A stretch of 64,000 bases of DNA from Euonymus europaeus (lineage: Eukaryota > Streptophyta > Magnoliopsida > Celastrales > Celastraceae): positions 16,321,001-16,385,000 of the forward strand of contig OY756972.1 of assembly GCA_963580455.1 (NCBI GenBank), read 5' to 3'. Position numbers and translations under genes: made by a program. Under the pieces are notes generated by a model, which saw only the letters and a program-made list of their open reading frames with translations, was not told the origin of the DNA and made no database searches. Below are positions 21,901-32,835 of this stretch, piece after piece; the first letter of the stretch is position 1; each line of letters starts with the position of its first letter.

Positions 21901-22422
21901 TTCTAGTTCATTATTATACCCTACGCATGTCATCTTGGGGCTTCCTTCTTAGAAGTAGAAAATCCTTAACTGGTGTTGTGAAACAGAAGTATTAGAGGGC
22001 ATTTTATCTGCACTTTTTAATAAAAATCTTCCATTGAACTTCTTGCATTTGTTAACTTTAATGCAGATTTTACCCCATCCCATGGAAATACACCAGTCCA
22101 TCATAACTTCTCCGTGGCTTCCCCTAGTAGAGCCAACAAAACACTTTTGGATAAACCCACTTCTGTGCCTCCGTCCCCTGTAGAGAAGAAAAAGAGACTT
22201 TCTGATTTTTTTAAAGAAAGCAGAGATGACCAAGATGATACTTCTTATGCGTCTGTTCTCAACTCCGCGTGTAGTAGTGAATGGACTGCTAACAGAGATG
22301 CCCTGATTAAAGAGAAATCAATGAACTCTACTCCGTGTTGCCTTCCGGGATTTCTCTCATGCCGTAGTTTTAGCGAGAGGAAGAAGATGAGCCCTACCGT
22401 TGCTGTACATGAGAAGCCTTAA
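18908..22422 (+). CDS. At3g27210-like protein, three exons
   Basis: Exons are 18908-19079, 21534-21614 and 22067-22422, with introns GTGAGT..TTGCAG and GTAAGA..ATGCAG, both in phase 1. The joined frame encodes 202 residues and is uninterrupted. I recognise it as a homologue of the uncharacterised Arabidopsis protein At3g27210. Conserved blocks are MGSCAS at the N-terminus, a LVIPPSPIKDKP block (residues 30-40), a DETFFDSQAWLDSDCESDF block (about 61-79), KKKRLSDFFKES (about 125-136), and a C-terminal block with CCLPGFLSCRSFSER (from 175). Gly2 with Ser6 fits N-myristoylation and Cys4 could be palmitoylated, so membrane attachment is plausible but inferred. No enzyme domain or membrane span is seen, and its biochemical role is unknown. 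Intron 1 is unusually long (2.45 kb) and contains a LINE fragment. Confidence 0.92.
20629..21126 (+). mobile_element. LINE 3' fragment with RNase H domain and poly(A)
   Basis: In intron 1, an open frame from about 20629 to 21097 encodes a nearly complete RNase H-like domain of the plant LINE type. Its four acidic positions are visible in NFDAA, AECLAAKEAV, VEGDS and NVAADVLAKYA. A run of 13 A residues follows at 21114-21126, as expected for a target-primed LINE insertion in the plus orientation. No upstream RT was found, so it is 5'-truncated. I could not identify a target-site duplication. The domain is in the same orientation as the host gene, but no splice sites linking it to the exons were recognised. 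Confidence 0.75.
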
Positions 22423-23492
22423 TTTCGATTATCCTTGGTCAATAGATATGGAAGAACTGAGAATGTAAAAGTCTATAAGGGCCATAGTTTTCTGTAGCCC
22501 CAATGTTAAATATATGAAGCGATGACCGATGCGGATATCTTGGATAATTTTTGGGTCAACCCTACAATCCCTGCTTGAGAATCACTCTCTCTTTTGTCAA
22601 TAATAAGGTTTATGAAATTTGTAGGTATTTTTATGTAATAAGAGTGAAGAACACAGAGAAGAACAGGACACCTAAATTTGTGTTAATAACGAAGGTGTAT
22701 ATACATTTAGAAATGCATCTGCAACTGTATTGCTGATATTTGTAGTCTATATTTTGATGTCCTTGGATAATTCAATGTCCCCCATAGTTTACAGAATAAG
22801 CAGAATGGTTAAATGTGCAATGAACCCTGAATGATGGAGATAGACTGATCTGCCTTATCTGAAAATTTTGCACCAGAAGTCTAAAACGATTAAGATTCAA
22901 GTTTTCGAATTTGTTAGCCTTGTTTTTAGTTCCAAGTTCTGTTTATATTAGGTCTGGTTTCTATTCATGTTTGCCTTGATGGGTTTTCTGGTGTTTTTAA
23001 GAGCTTTGTATTCAATCGCCATAATTGAGGATTATCAATTTTTTTTTTTGAGGATTTGTCCCCCCAAGGTCCCAACTCAGGGTCAACGGCAGGTATTAGG
23101 TAATCTTGTTTCTTTCGCACGTGCTCTATGGTCCACTTTCAACGGTTCTCTTGTGGGTTGTTGAACATGATAAGAACCTGCACTTGAAGTCTATTAAATA
23201 CCACATGCCTTGTGTGTTTCTGTTAACAGTCTGTTAAGGATGCCATGCTGCCAGACGCGTGCTAAGTCGGTAGTACATAAACAGTGCTTAGTCTCTTGTA
23301 AAGGTCGTTTTAGAAATGGTATTGCAATAAAGGTTTTCCTTCACCCGTGATCTCCTTGTGTTTTATCTGTAAGTTCATCTTCTCCGTCGTTGCTAGGTAG
23401 ATCTAGGTTTGAAAGGGGTTCTATTATTGTGTTAGTCTAAAATGGTATTTGTTGTAGGTGTGTCAGAGATTATAATATTTCAAATTGTCAAA
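22423..23492. other. Host gene 3' region and intergenic DNA
   Basis: The 3' untranslated region should start after the TAA at 22420-22422. An AATAATAAGG stretch near 22597 could act as a poly(A) signal. No other gene is supported; short frames at 22551-22736 and 22967-23164 have no domain. Confidence 0.4.
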
Positions 23493-24092
23493 ATAATAAA
23501 AGGAGATTCACGAATAAGTCCTTTAATAAAAATATGTATTTCATTTACTACCTTCAATTTTTCAATTTTCTATAACATTCTTTAAATAATTATGGAAAAA
23601 ACTATCATTATTCCAATAAGTCCTTATGTGGATGACATATGTTACATCATCATATTCTTGTTATTTTTTTTAAAACTTTAAAAAAGTTTTATCTCTTAAA
23701 ATACATGTCGGATTTTTTTTATAAAAAAAATAGATTCAAAATCAGCACGAAAAACTCTTTCCAATGAAACTCATGATCGATATGTTTAAATGTTCATTCG
23801 TCAAATCCTCTGAATGAACTTAGATGATTTCTCAAACTTATTTAAAATTCAGAGGATTTTTCAAAACTCACCAAAACCAATTAAATAAGTTTTCAAATTT
23901 AAGCAAAAAAAATCCTGATGATTTCATAAAAATATATCAAAAAAAATATAATTTTTTTGAAAATTAAACAAAAAACAACAAAAAATTGAGAGGATTTCAC
24001 AAACTTGTCTCAAATTTAGAGAATTTAGAGGGTTTCATAAAATATATAATAAAAATTAGAAGAATTTTTGAAAATCAAACGAATATACTAAT
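23493..24092 (-). repeat. Reversed partial copy of the AAATTCAGAGGATTT element
   Basis: In reverse complement this matches about 52260-52880 and 54040-54655. Shared blocks include the GGAATAAGGGTAGTTTTGTCC and CATATGTCATCCAC areas, GATCATGGGTCTCATTGGAA and AAATCCTCTGAATT. It breaks off at 24092. It shows the family is dispersed in the genome, not only a local tandem duplication. Confidence 0.8.
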
Positions 24093-24172
24093 TACCTTGG
24101 GATCTTAGTAATTCTAGGTTCCCCAACTTCACTGAAGGTGCGCTTTGTTGAGATTAAAAAAAATAAACATTG

Positions 24173-24768
24173 AATGACACCAAGCATAAATTGACACAAC
24201 GATAGTTGACATTTGATATTTGATAGTAATAGTTCAAAACAGAGGTAGTATCCTAATGGATGGCATACTGAGATTACAAAATTGCAAGGAACTGCTTGGA
24301 AAATAATAACAGTCTTGGCTATAGTGTATGCTCTTGTCTTGAGTCGATTGCTCCTGGCTTTTTAATTTGATTCGCTGATCTTTGTTTTGTTTGATTTTTG
24401 ATTCCTTTTTCTTCCATCTATCAACTTACTTTGGACCTATCTTCCACCAATCTTTGGCCATGTTTCACATCCTTCTCCATTAATCCCTACTTTTCTAGAC
24501 GGAAACCTCACCTTCCAGTCATGCAGCTCAAACAAATCATTACAGTTGAATATTTGCACAACTCTTGCCACTTGTTCAATTAGTTACTGGATCCATATTT
24601 GTAAGAACATCCATGTTACACTTCTTTTTGGACTTAAACTCCTCTCATATGGCCTCAGTCAGTTGTTCATGGGCCATTATTCTCTTTTCTAGCTGGCCTA
24701 ACTTTGACTAACCATCGTGGGCCAGCTTGATGGGCTGGGCTTGGTCCTATAGAGAAATGGTGTTAACA
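24173..24768 (-). repeat. 3' LTR of the Tat element
   Basis: Matches 48188-48786 along its length. On the minus strand it starts TGTTAACACCATTTC. The outer terminus reads AATGACACC on the plus strand against TGTAGGCACC in the other LTR, so the terminal dinucleotide has probably mutated. Confidence 0.88.
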
Positions 24769-24780
24769 ATTGCCCCCTCA
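24769..24780 (-). other. Polypurine tract of the Tat element
   Basis: TGAGGGGGCAAT on the minus strand immediately upstream of the 3' LTR start. Confidence 0.7.
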
Positions 24781-24979
24781 ACTCGAATCCAACTATCCGT
24801 TTGAGTTGGATTATGAACTGACTTGTCGCACGTTTTCGTATTCTATTTTGTTACCCTCATTAATTTGAAACTTTTAGCTGCTATCTCGGTCTCCCAACTC
24901 TTAAAGACTCTTATTTCAAAAATCTTTCCCATTATCCTTGATATCTTTTGGATCACTATCATCTGTTTCCTTACTTTCC

Positions 24980-27199
24980 ATGGCATCTTCTCTTTCACCT
25001 GATTCGATGCCCATCTCCCAACTGACAAACTTCAAACCCTTGAGCGTTTAGATCACGATGAGCTACTTGCCAATCACTTAGACATTTTACCTGCCTTGGA
25101 ACGCCATCGTTCTTGGCCAAAACCTTCGGCCGATTGGTCTGTCTGGATTTCACGCCTTCGTGCTGAGTTCGGCATGCAGTGGGTCAATCAAGGTTTGGAT
25201 CACTTGATTGAGATGTCTCTGGAACCAATTCCTTTTGATGCCCCTTTACTCTCTGCAGCTTGCTGCTTTTAGTCTCGATCTACAAATTATTTTGTGTTTC
25301 CCGGAGGTCATATGACTATTACCCTCAGGGATATGTATGCTTTTACTGGCCTTCCAATTATTGGTCAAGATGCTCCAAGTCTTTTTTCCTCTATCCGTAT
25401 TGGAGAAGTTGGATTTGAAGAGAAGAAACCCTATTCATACAAAGGGTTAAGCTTAGCCAAACGTACTGGCACCCCAACTCTGGTTGTTTCATTACTATCA
25501 TTTTCTGCGTGATTCCAATTATCAACCTCGTCTTCACTTTTACTCTTATGGAAAAGCTGTTTTGTCTTGCACAAGTGAGAAATCATTTGTTGAAATGTTC
25601 AATTTCTTCCTGAGGTTATCCCCTACTTGTCTGGACGCGGATTATTACTATTTTACGAAACCCTCTCAAGCGGCCCTCAACTTCCTTTACTGTCCTCTCG
25701 TGTACTTATCTCTCATATCATGGAATTTCCCCTACGAGACTTCTGGGCTTGTGTCACTACCCCTAGGTACCTTCATGAAGGTGCCAATGTAGATAACCTA
25801 ATGAATCCTGCTTGTGGTTTCGAAGCTTATAACCCCATTTCTGTGCAAGACAACTTGGTTATACCTAAAGTATTCCTTTGGATCGCCTTTATCACTATAA
25901 CTTCACTAGTGAGGAAAGGAAAGTAATACAGTCTCGAGAAGTGATAGAGAGTCAGGTTGCTGCCAACAATAATTCCTTGAAGAAATTCGTTTCCCAATGA
26001 TTGCCTCCCTTTAAGTTAGGCTGTACCCCTCGTTATCTGTCTTGAAGAGAAGACTATTATACTAACCTGTTATCTACTCTGGAATTGCCCCTTTCATGTT
26101 CTGCCTATACTACCGCCAGTAAGTATTTCTTAGTTTCTGTCCATTTGTGTACTTGATTTTTTTCTTGAGAAATTGATGTGTGGTAGTTCCTGTTGTACCT
26201 ATTTCATCCAAGAGGTTGAAAACAGTAAAGACTGAACCTGCTTCTCATAGGACACAGATTATGGCCTCTTCTACTCTGCGAAAGTCTCAACGACCAACTA
26301 CTTGTCTAGAGAAAACTCAATCCAGTTCTGTGCCAATTGAAGTCTCTAAAGAAGATGGTAGTCACTCTGATGGTATCTCGAAGAAGGGGATAACGAGCAA
26401 GTTTCTACTACCCATGTTGCAAATACTATTGAGGTGACCCCCAAAACCTCAATTCAACATGTTGTGGAATCAAGTACTCCTCATTCATCCCAGGTATATT
26501 TATTACTCAATTGAGGTTGTGAATTATAATATAGTCTTTAATAATAATTGAATGCATGCCTACAGGTAAAGCCGTATAAGCTACTAACCTCAATAATTCC
26601 TACTACTGTGGTGGATCCTTTGGCTGATTTAGACTTTTCTTTTCTGTCTCCATCTCTTGCCATTAGTAAAATACCTACTGAAGATGAATTACAACATGCC
26701 ACCAACCAAATGGTATGTATATTAGGAGAAGATCTCTTTGACATTCAGGAGGAAGATAGCCAGACTGCTATGAAGCACTTAAAAAATTCTCCTGGTAGAC
26801 GCAAGAATCACTTTTGATGCTAAGAGCAGGCTCATCCACCTTGAATGCAAATTGTGTCATCAACCTTCCGTTTTTCAACAAGATATGACTCAGGAACAGT
26901 CTCTAACTCAAAATTTGGAAAAACTCAACACATACCGGATTTCTTATGAAGGTTTGCTATAGAATTCAAAAAAATTGGTTGCCAAGGATGTTGAACTGCA
27001 AACCGCTATCCTTGCCTCTCAAGGAGAGATTGAAACTTTGGAGCTCGAAATCCAAACTTTGAAAGATCAGATCGAATGCCAATTTGATATGAGGAGTCAG
27101 CTACAAGATAAGTTCCAAGCATCTTAGATAGAACTCCATGCTTTCGGATCTACTATCACACAACAACTATCTGAAGCCCAAAGTTGGTCTGTCGACTAG
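24980..27199 (+). pseudogene. Antisense ORF: plant mobile domain protein with two introns
   Basis: It lies between integrase and the 3' LTR on the strand opposite to gag-pol. The N-terminal 300-odd residues resemble the plant mobile domain: LERHRSWPKPSADW, a GMQWVNQGLDHL helix, then FPGGHMTITLRDMYAFTGLP, and later EFPLRDFW and LMNPACGFEAYNP. A serine/lysine-rich linker and a glutamine/glutamate-rich coiled coil follow, ending at TAG 27197. Two short introns are predicted: 26119-26186 (GTAAGT..GGTAG) and 26494-26565 (GTATAT..CTACAG). In-frame stops (for example TAG at 25270-25272, where relatives usually have Trp) and frameshifts near 25030, 25480 and 25700 show decay. Antisense ORFs here are known in some Tat elements. 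Their function is unknown. Confidence 0.7.
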
Positions 27200-27559
27200 T
27201 AGTTAACTCAATCTCGTCTTCATGCTCACAAAACTACTTGGTCTACGCTGAAGCATATGTTAGAGGGATGTTATTACATGAACAATTTCTTTTGCCACTT
27301 TTCTTGAACATTTACACCTATTGGCAATACTTGGCCTTTCTTGTTTTTGAACTATGTTATGTTACTTTGTTTTTGTTGGTCATTATCTGGCCTTTCTTTT
27401 GAACAGTCTGAATATTATGTTCCCATTTATGACTATTTGCTTTATTTTGTGGCCTAAAGGCCGTCTAATATTTTATTTATCTTTTGCGGCCGCAGATGGC
27501 CCGCTTATATACGACTAAAATAGCCTATTTTTACATAGTCATATTTACAAAAATAGACT

Positions 27560-28700
27560 CCCAAATACTAGGAACATATGGCTTTAGATACTTGCCATTT
27601 ATGAATCTTCTATGTGACTAACCCTCTATGTCTGCCAACCAGTAAGCATTCCCTTGTAAACTTTTGTACACTTTGAATGGTCCCTCCCAATTGGGAGGCC
27701 ATTTACCCAACTCTCGATCTTTAGTTCCTGGTGGTAGAATTACTTTCCACACCATTTGACCTTCATAGAAAACCTTTTTTTTCACTTTCTTGTTATATGC
27801 CTTGGATACTTTCTTCTTCTACACAATCATCCTATTTAGAGCTTTCATCCTTCCATCATGCAATTGCTCCAATTCCATCGCCATGGCTTCTGAATATTCA
27901 TAAGCAGATAGATGATGTTGTCCCATGATCCTTAAAGAAGGAACTACCAGATTCATAGGCAATACTGCGTCATGCCCATAAATGAGGGCGTATGGGCTGG
28001 AAGCTGTGCTTGTTCTTTTTGATATGTAATAAGCCCATAATGTCTCTGGTATTATCTTGTGCTAGACTCTAGGATTATCTTTGATGGTTTTGTGCAAAAT
28101 AGCAATAAGTACTTTATTTGAAGTCTTTGCTTGTCCATTAGTCTGAGCATAGTATGGAGTAGATGTGAGAAGTTTGATTCCATAATCTTCCAATAGAGCC
28201 TTTACATGACCTCCAGTAAACATTGTTCCCTGATCGGTAGTGATGGATTCTGGAATCCCAAACCTGAAAATAAGTTCTTTGATAAAATCAACCACCTCAC
28301 CTTTGTTCTACTTTCTTCAAAGGTATGGCTTCCATCCACTTTGTGAAGTTGTTGGTAGCAACCAGAATAAAGTGGTGTCTTTTTGAATAAGCAGGAAAGA
28401 TTTTCCCAATGATGTCCAATACCCCCCCATGAAATGGCCACGGTTTCACAATAGGTTTCATCTCAGCTGTAGGAGCTTTCTGAATACCATCACACTTCTA
28501 GCATTGTTGGAAGCCTTTGGCATATTGAATACAATCCTTCAAGATGGTGGGACAATGGTACCCATGTCGTCGTAACAACCATCGCATATTTGGGCCAGCT
28601 TGATGGGCTCCACAAATACCTTCGTGCACTTGTTGCATAATTTTAATGTCATCTAGGAAGTTGGGACAACGTAGCACTCCTCTGTCAACCCCTTTTCAGA
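27560..28700 (-). pseudogene. int: Integrase of the Tat element, decayed
   Basis: Integrase inserts element cDNA into chromosomes. On the minus strand, a broken zinc-binding N-terminus (an H..H part with HEGICGAHQAG) precedes the catalytic core at about 28450-28060, with ITTDQGTMFTGG and NGQAKTSNK. The residue expected to be the catalytic glutamate is Lys in the NGQAK motif. The C-terminal part at 27560-28040 still shows PYALIYGHDAVLP and a WEGPFKV segment. Several stops and frameshifts divide the domain. It cannot be active as read. Confidence 0.8.
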
Positions 28701-28859
28701 ATAACTCATTTTCGATCAACACATAACTGCAAGCCAATACCCTGACCTTCCTTGAAGCCTGATCATTTAGATATTTTAGATGGTTGATAATCTCCTTTCT
28801 CTAGTCTTCCATTTGAGCTTGAACAGCTAAACAATTTACCACCATGCCTCTGTCTTTGA

Positions 28860-29330
28860 TGGATGGATGGGACCGCATTTCCATCTTAATAATATGTTGT
28901 ACTAGGTCTTTTGGCAGAGTTAAGTTAGAGGCTAATTGAGCTAGCCCATTGACTTCGTAATTCTGATTCCGTGGAATGTACTTCAACTAAACTTCTTCAA
29001 AGTCATCTAGGAGTTGTAAGACAGTACTATAATAGGGTGCCAAGGAAAAGCTAGCACACTTTCCAGATAGTTGTTTCAAGACCAATTGAGAGTTTCCAAC
29101 CAATAAAATATTTATGGCTTTTAATTCATGTAGAATCTCCAAGCCAATAATTAACGCTTCATATTCTACTTGGTTGTTAGTACATTCAAAATCCAAATTA
29201 AAGGCTAGAGCAGTTTTCATACCTCTTAGAGACTGAATTACTATCCCAACACTAACAGATGTTTATGTGCTTGATCCGTCAAATCTGAGTAACCATTCTT
29301 CTTCCTCTGGGACTGCTACCATGGTTACGG
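28860..29330 (-). pseudogene. Second (archaeal-type) RNase H of the Tat element
   Basis: Tat-clade elements carry an additional RNase H between the ordinary RNase H and integrase. Here the first acidic strand LLRFDGSS is kept (about 29310-29290), as is ECTNNQVEYEALIIGLE. The third acidic position is Asn in LLVGNSQLVLKQL, and the fourth region reads EVNGLAQLA, where Asp is expected before the LA pair. A stop follows DGSST, and another TAG lies at 28987-28989. The mutations argue that this copy is inactive. Confidence 0.8.
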
Positions 29331-29659
29331 TGTTTTGCCAAGCTTCAGGAACTTCAAGGCATGGATGTTCCACAAGGAAATTGGCTAAAGCTTGTCCTTT
29401 TATGACCTGCTGTGGTTTCCATTTGAGATTGAACTTAGTTAAGGCTAAAGACCATCGACCAATTCTTCCTGTTAAAAAGGTTTTGTTAACATATGCTTGA
29501 TTAGATCCAGCTTTGAGATGACGTACACTCTCGCTTGGAGTAGGTAATGCCTTAATTTGCTACAAACATAGTACAAGGTCAGGCACATCTTTTCTACCAC
29601 TGAATAACGCTTCTTTGCATCTACCAACAATCTGCTAAGGTATTAGACTGCCATTTATT

Positions 29660-31056
29660 TACTAGCTTAATCATATTGAGCAAGCAGACACCCAATTGAA
29701 TCATCAGTTGCTGAGAGGTACAATTTCAATTGTCTGGTCCTATTGGGTGGCATGAGAACTGGTGGTTTGCTAAGATAGATTTCGATGGCTTGAAAGACTT
29801 CCTCATGTTTGGGCCCCCATCTGAAGACATCTTCTTTCTTCAACTTCAACAACTCTGAAAAAACTTTAGTTTTACCTGCGAGATTAGATATAAATCTCCT
29901 AACGTAATTTACCTGACCGAGGAAACTTTGTAGTTGTTAGTTGTTCTTTGGTGGTTAAGCTTGACAAATCTCCTTAGTCTTATTTTTGTCAACCTCCATA
30001 CCCCTATGATGGGCCAAAAAGCCTAGAATGTTTGCAGCTTTGACACCAAATGAACATTTCAAAGGATTGAGTTTCAAGTGATATTGACGCATTCTCTCAA
30101 ACACCATCTTGAGATCAGCTAGATGGTCATGAGATTTCACAGATTTCACAATGATATCATTAATATATACCTCTATTTTTTGCCAATCAGATCAAGAAAA
30201 ATCGCATTCATTGCCGGCTGATAGGTAGCGCCAGTGTTCTTCAGCCCAATTGGCATAACTATCTATTCGTAAGTACCTAATGCACCTGGACACCTGAATG
30301 CGATCTTAGAAAAATCTTCTTTTGCAATATAAATATGATTGTACCCAAAGAAACCATCCATTATAGACCGCATGTCGAGATACACCATTTATAAGCATAT
30401 CAACAATAGGCATAACATAAACATCTTTTGGTGTAGCAATATTTAAATCTCGAAAATCAACACATACACATATTTTGCCATTTTTCTTGACTATCGGTAC
30501 AATAACCATTTAGCATACTTGGCAGGCCATATGAATCCGACCTTAATAAGCTTTGTATTTCCTCTTTTACACATAGTTCCACTTCAGAAGACATCCTTCT
30601 TGGTTGCTGTTGATATGGCTTGTACCCTAGTTTTGTAAGTAGTCGATGTTCTACTACCTTTCTACTCAATCCTGGAATTTCATGATAGTTCCACGCAAAA
30701 TAGTCAAAAAATTCATGGAGTAAATGTACAAGTTGTACCTTGATAATAGGGTCCAACGTAGTGCTGATGAATGTCACCCTAGTCTCCTCTTGCCCCAACA
30801 AATTTACCTCCTCAAGAGGATCCCGAGTTTTGGCCTGTAAATCATCCAAACGGGCAGGTGCTGCCTTCAAGTCATTCCAACATAATTCTTCATCTTGCAA
30901 CTTCATATTGTAACCATCTTCATTTTCTACTATCATCTCTTTTTCATCGATCTCTTCTATCATGATTTTGTTTATGGCAACCTGCACAGTTAATTTATTG
31001 ATCATGGATGCCACTATCCTTTTTTTTTGGATCGTATCATCATGAGATTTCTTCAA
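29660..31056 (-). pseudogene. pol: Reverse transcriptase and RNase H of the Tat element
   Basis: A 199-codon open frame (31056-30457) covers the RT N-terminus, with LLHEFFDYFAWNYHEIPGL and CVKEEIQSLL. The palm continues in other frames: IVPIVKKNGKICVCVDFRDLN at 30509-30447, MPIGLKNTGATYQ near 30260, and the catalytic loop near 30160, where the usual YxDD reads Tyr-Ile-Asn-Asp. The thumb region (30149-29955) has HLKLNPLKCSFGV. An RNase H start lies at 29852-29667 with FRWGPKHEEVFQAI and LYLSATDDSIG. At least three frameshifts and the Asn in the active site indicate loss of function. Confidence 0.85.
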
Positions 31057-31195
31057 TAATTGGTTCCAACCTCCTCGGCCTAAATGGAATGATGGTCAAT
31101 GGTTGTAACAAGTGTCCCACTACCTTTTGCATTTCTTTCTCTTTCATTATACATGTGATTGGTCCACATTCAGCATGATAGTAATGAGCCTCCAC

Positions 31196-31600
31196 CTAGT
31201 TTGAGGTAGTCATGAAAGGATGATTATCTGCCCATATGATCTCTACATCGTTTCCACTCAACACACCAGGAGTTGATGTATAGATGATAGAATGCACCAA
31301 ATTTGAATGAATCCATTCTCGACCCAATAAGACTTGATAGTTGACCCGATTGTTGATAACAAAGAAGACCATCATAGAAGATTTCTGTCCTATTGCCAAC
31401 TTTACTGGTAGTATCCCGATAGCTTTAGTAATTTCTCCAATAAAACCTGCCATTGTCACGTCAGTTGGAATCAAATCATGTTCAGTTTTAACTAACAGTT
31501 TGAGTACTGATCATGGAATAGTGTTGACTGCCAAGCCATTGTCGACTAGCATTTTATCAATCGAACGTCCATTCATCCTTTCCTTGACATACAAAGGTCC
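31196..31600 (-). pseudogene. Aspartic protease of the Tat element
   Basis: Retropepsin cleaves the Gag-Pol polyprotein. On the minus strand LVDNGLAVNTIP gives the Asp-Asn-Gly active-site position, followed by a TGA stop. The fold continues with DVTMAGFIGEITKAIGILPV and YQVLLGREWIH, which is the conserved second half of gypsy proteases (31474-31196). Confidence 0.75.
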
Positions 31601-31970
31601 GATGTGCTGTGACATTTAGATTGAAGGTTTCTCCAAAATCACTCTTTTTGGAACTTCTTCATCTATAGCCTAAACTATCACCGAGCTACAAGGTTGTCTT
31701 GCCATCTTCCCCGCCTTTGAGGACCCCATTATGCCAGCTTCGTTGGTTTGGTTTCTAGCTTGTCACATAGATGGTAAAACCAGAGTAACAGTAGCACAAT
31801 CATAGGGTTCCTAGATTGTTCCAACGGTGAAATCTTTTACAGGTGGTTGTTCCTTCACTACTGTTTGACCACTTACTTGCTCTTTCTGAACCCAAGTCCA
31901 GCTCCTTTGTTTGACTAATGGTCATTTTATCCCCTGTAAACGCCACATGTAGGCAGCATACTGCCTTTGC
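31601..31970 (-). other. Gag-protease linker remnant of the Tat element
   Basis: Minus-strand frames are short and broken. The open frame at 31800-32033 runs into the nested LTR and has no recognisable motif of its own. The nested Ogre LTR starts abruptly at 31971. Confidence 0.4.
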
Positions 31971-32196
31971 TTCATTTATTTCAAAATAACCATATCTTGC
32001 AGAGTGCAAGTTTTTATTGAGATAACCAACCAATTAATTTGGTAACTGTTTTAAACAGGAGGTGTGAGGTGCCTAATACCTTCCCCACACTTAAATCGAT
32101 TCCCGTGCCCTCATTTCTGGTTCGCAAGTATTCTTAGTGTCAAATTGTACTTTAATTCAATTGGTGGCGACTATATTTTTCATGCCGGTTGATACA
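31971..32196 (+). repeat. Truncated 5' LTR of the Ogre element
   Basis: Aligns with 47209-47433 from TTCATTTATTTCAAAATAA to GGTTGATACA. The first 600 bases of the LTR are missing, together with an unknown length of the host Tat element, so a deletion spans this boundary. Confidence 0.88.
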
Positions 32197-32216
32197 GCTG
32201 GTGACTCTGCTGGGGA
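32197..32216 (+). other. Primer-binding site of the Ogre element
   Basis: GCTGGTGACTCTGCTGGGGA directly follows the LTR. It differs little from the TGGCGACTCTGCTGGGGA site known for Ogre elements, which pairs with a tRNA-Arg 3' end. Confidence 0.85.
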
Positions 32217-32835
32217 CACCAGGTTTTTTTTAATATAAAAAATGAAGAGGGTCAAGCCTGTATGAGTAATTGATTGGCTATCTTTATTTCTTTTATGTTT
32301 ATTTTTGAAAGATGTTTTTTTTTTTGTAAAAATGATGTGCTTTTATTTCATGTTTGTTCATATTTCAATCTTCGTACATTCACATGCAGCACACAAATAG
32401 CCTCCCACCCGGACTCATACCCTAGCATTAGAGAGGGTTGACCGCTATTCTCATGAGATTCCGTCTCCGCATGGATAGTGAAAAACATCTTCACTGGATT
32501 GATCTCTCTTAAAAGTTAAGGGAGGGCTTTTGTCTCAATAGTCGGGATTTAAAAGCAACATGATCCGGGACCTCAAGATATAGTTAGAAACACCTATCCA
32601 TGCACCTTACAAACCCTAGATCCATGCTTAAAACCTTTAGAAATTTAGGTTATCCCCATGTAGATATTAAATTTTTATGGAAATTATTATTCAATGCTAA
32701 GTTTTCTTTCCCTATTTTTATCCTCTACTAATGATTTCTTATTTTTTTTTCTTTGAACTTTCTTTCCATTACATCCACATAGGCACAATCATTGTAATTT
32801 GGTTTGATAATATTTTCAACCTATCTATCAATTAA

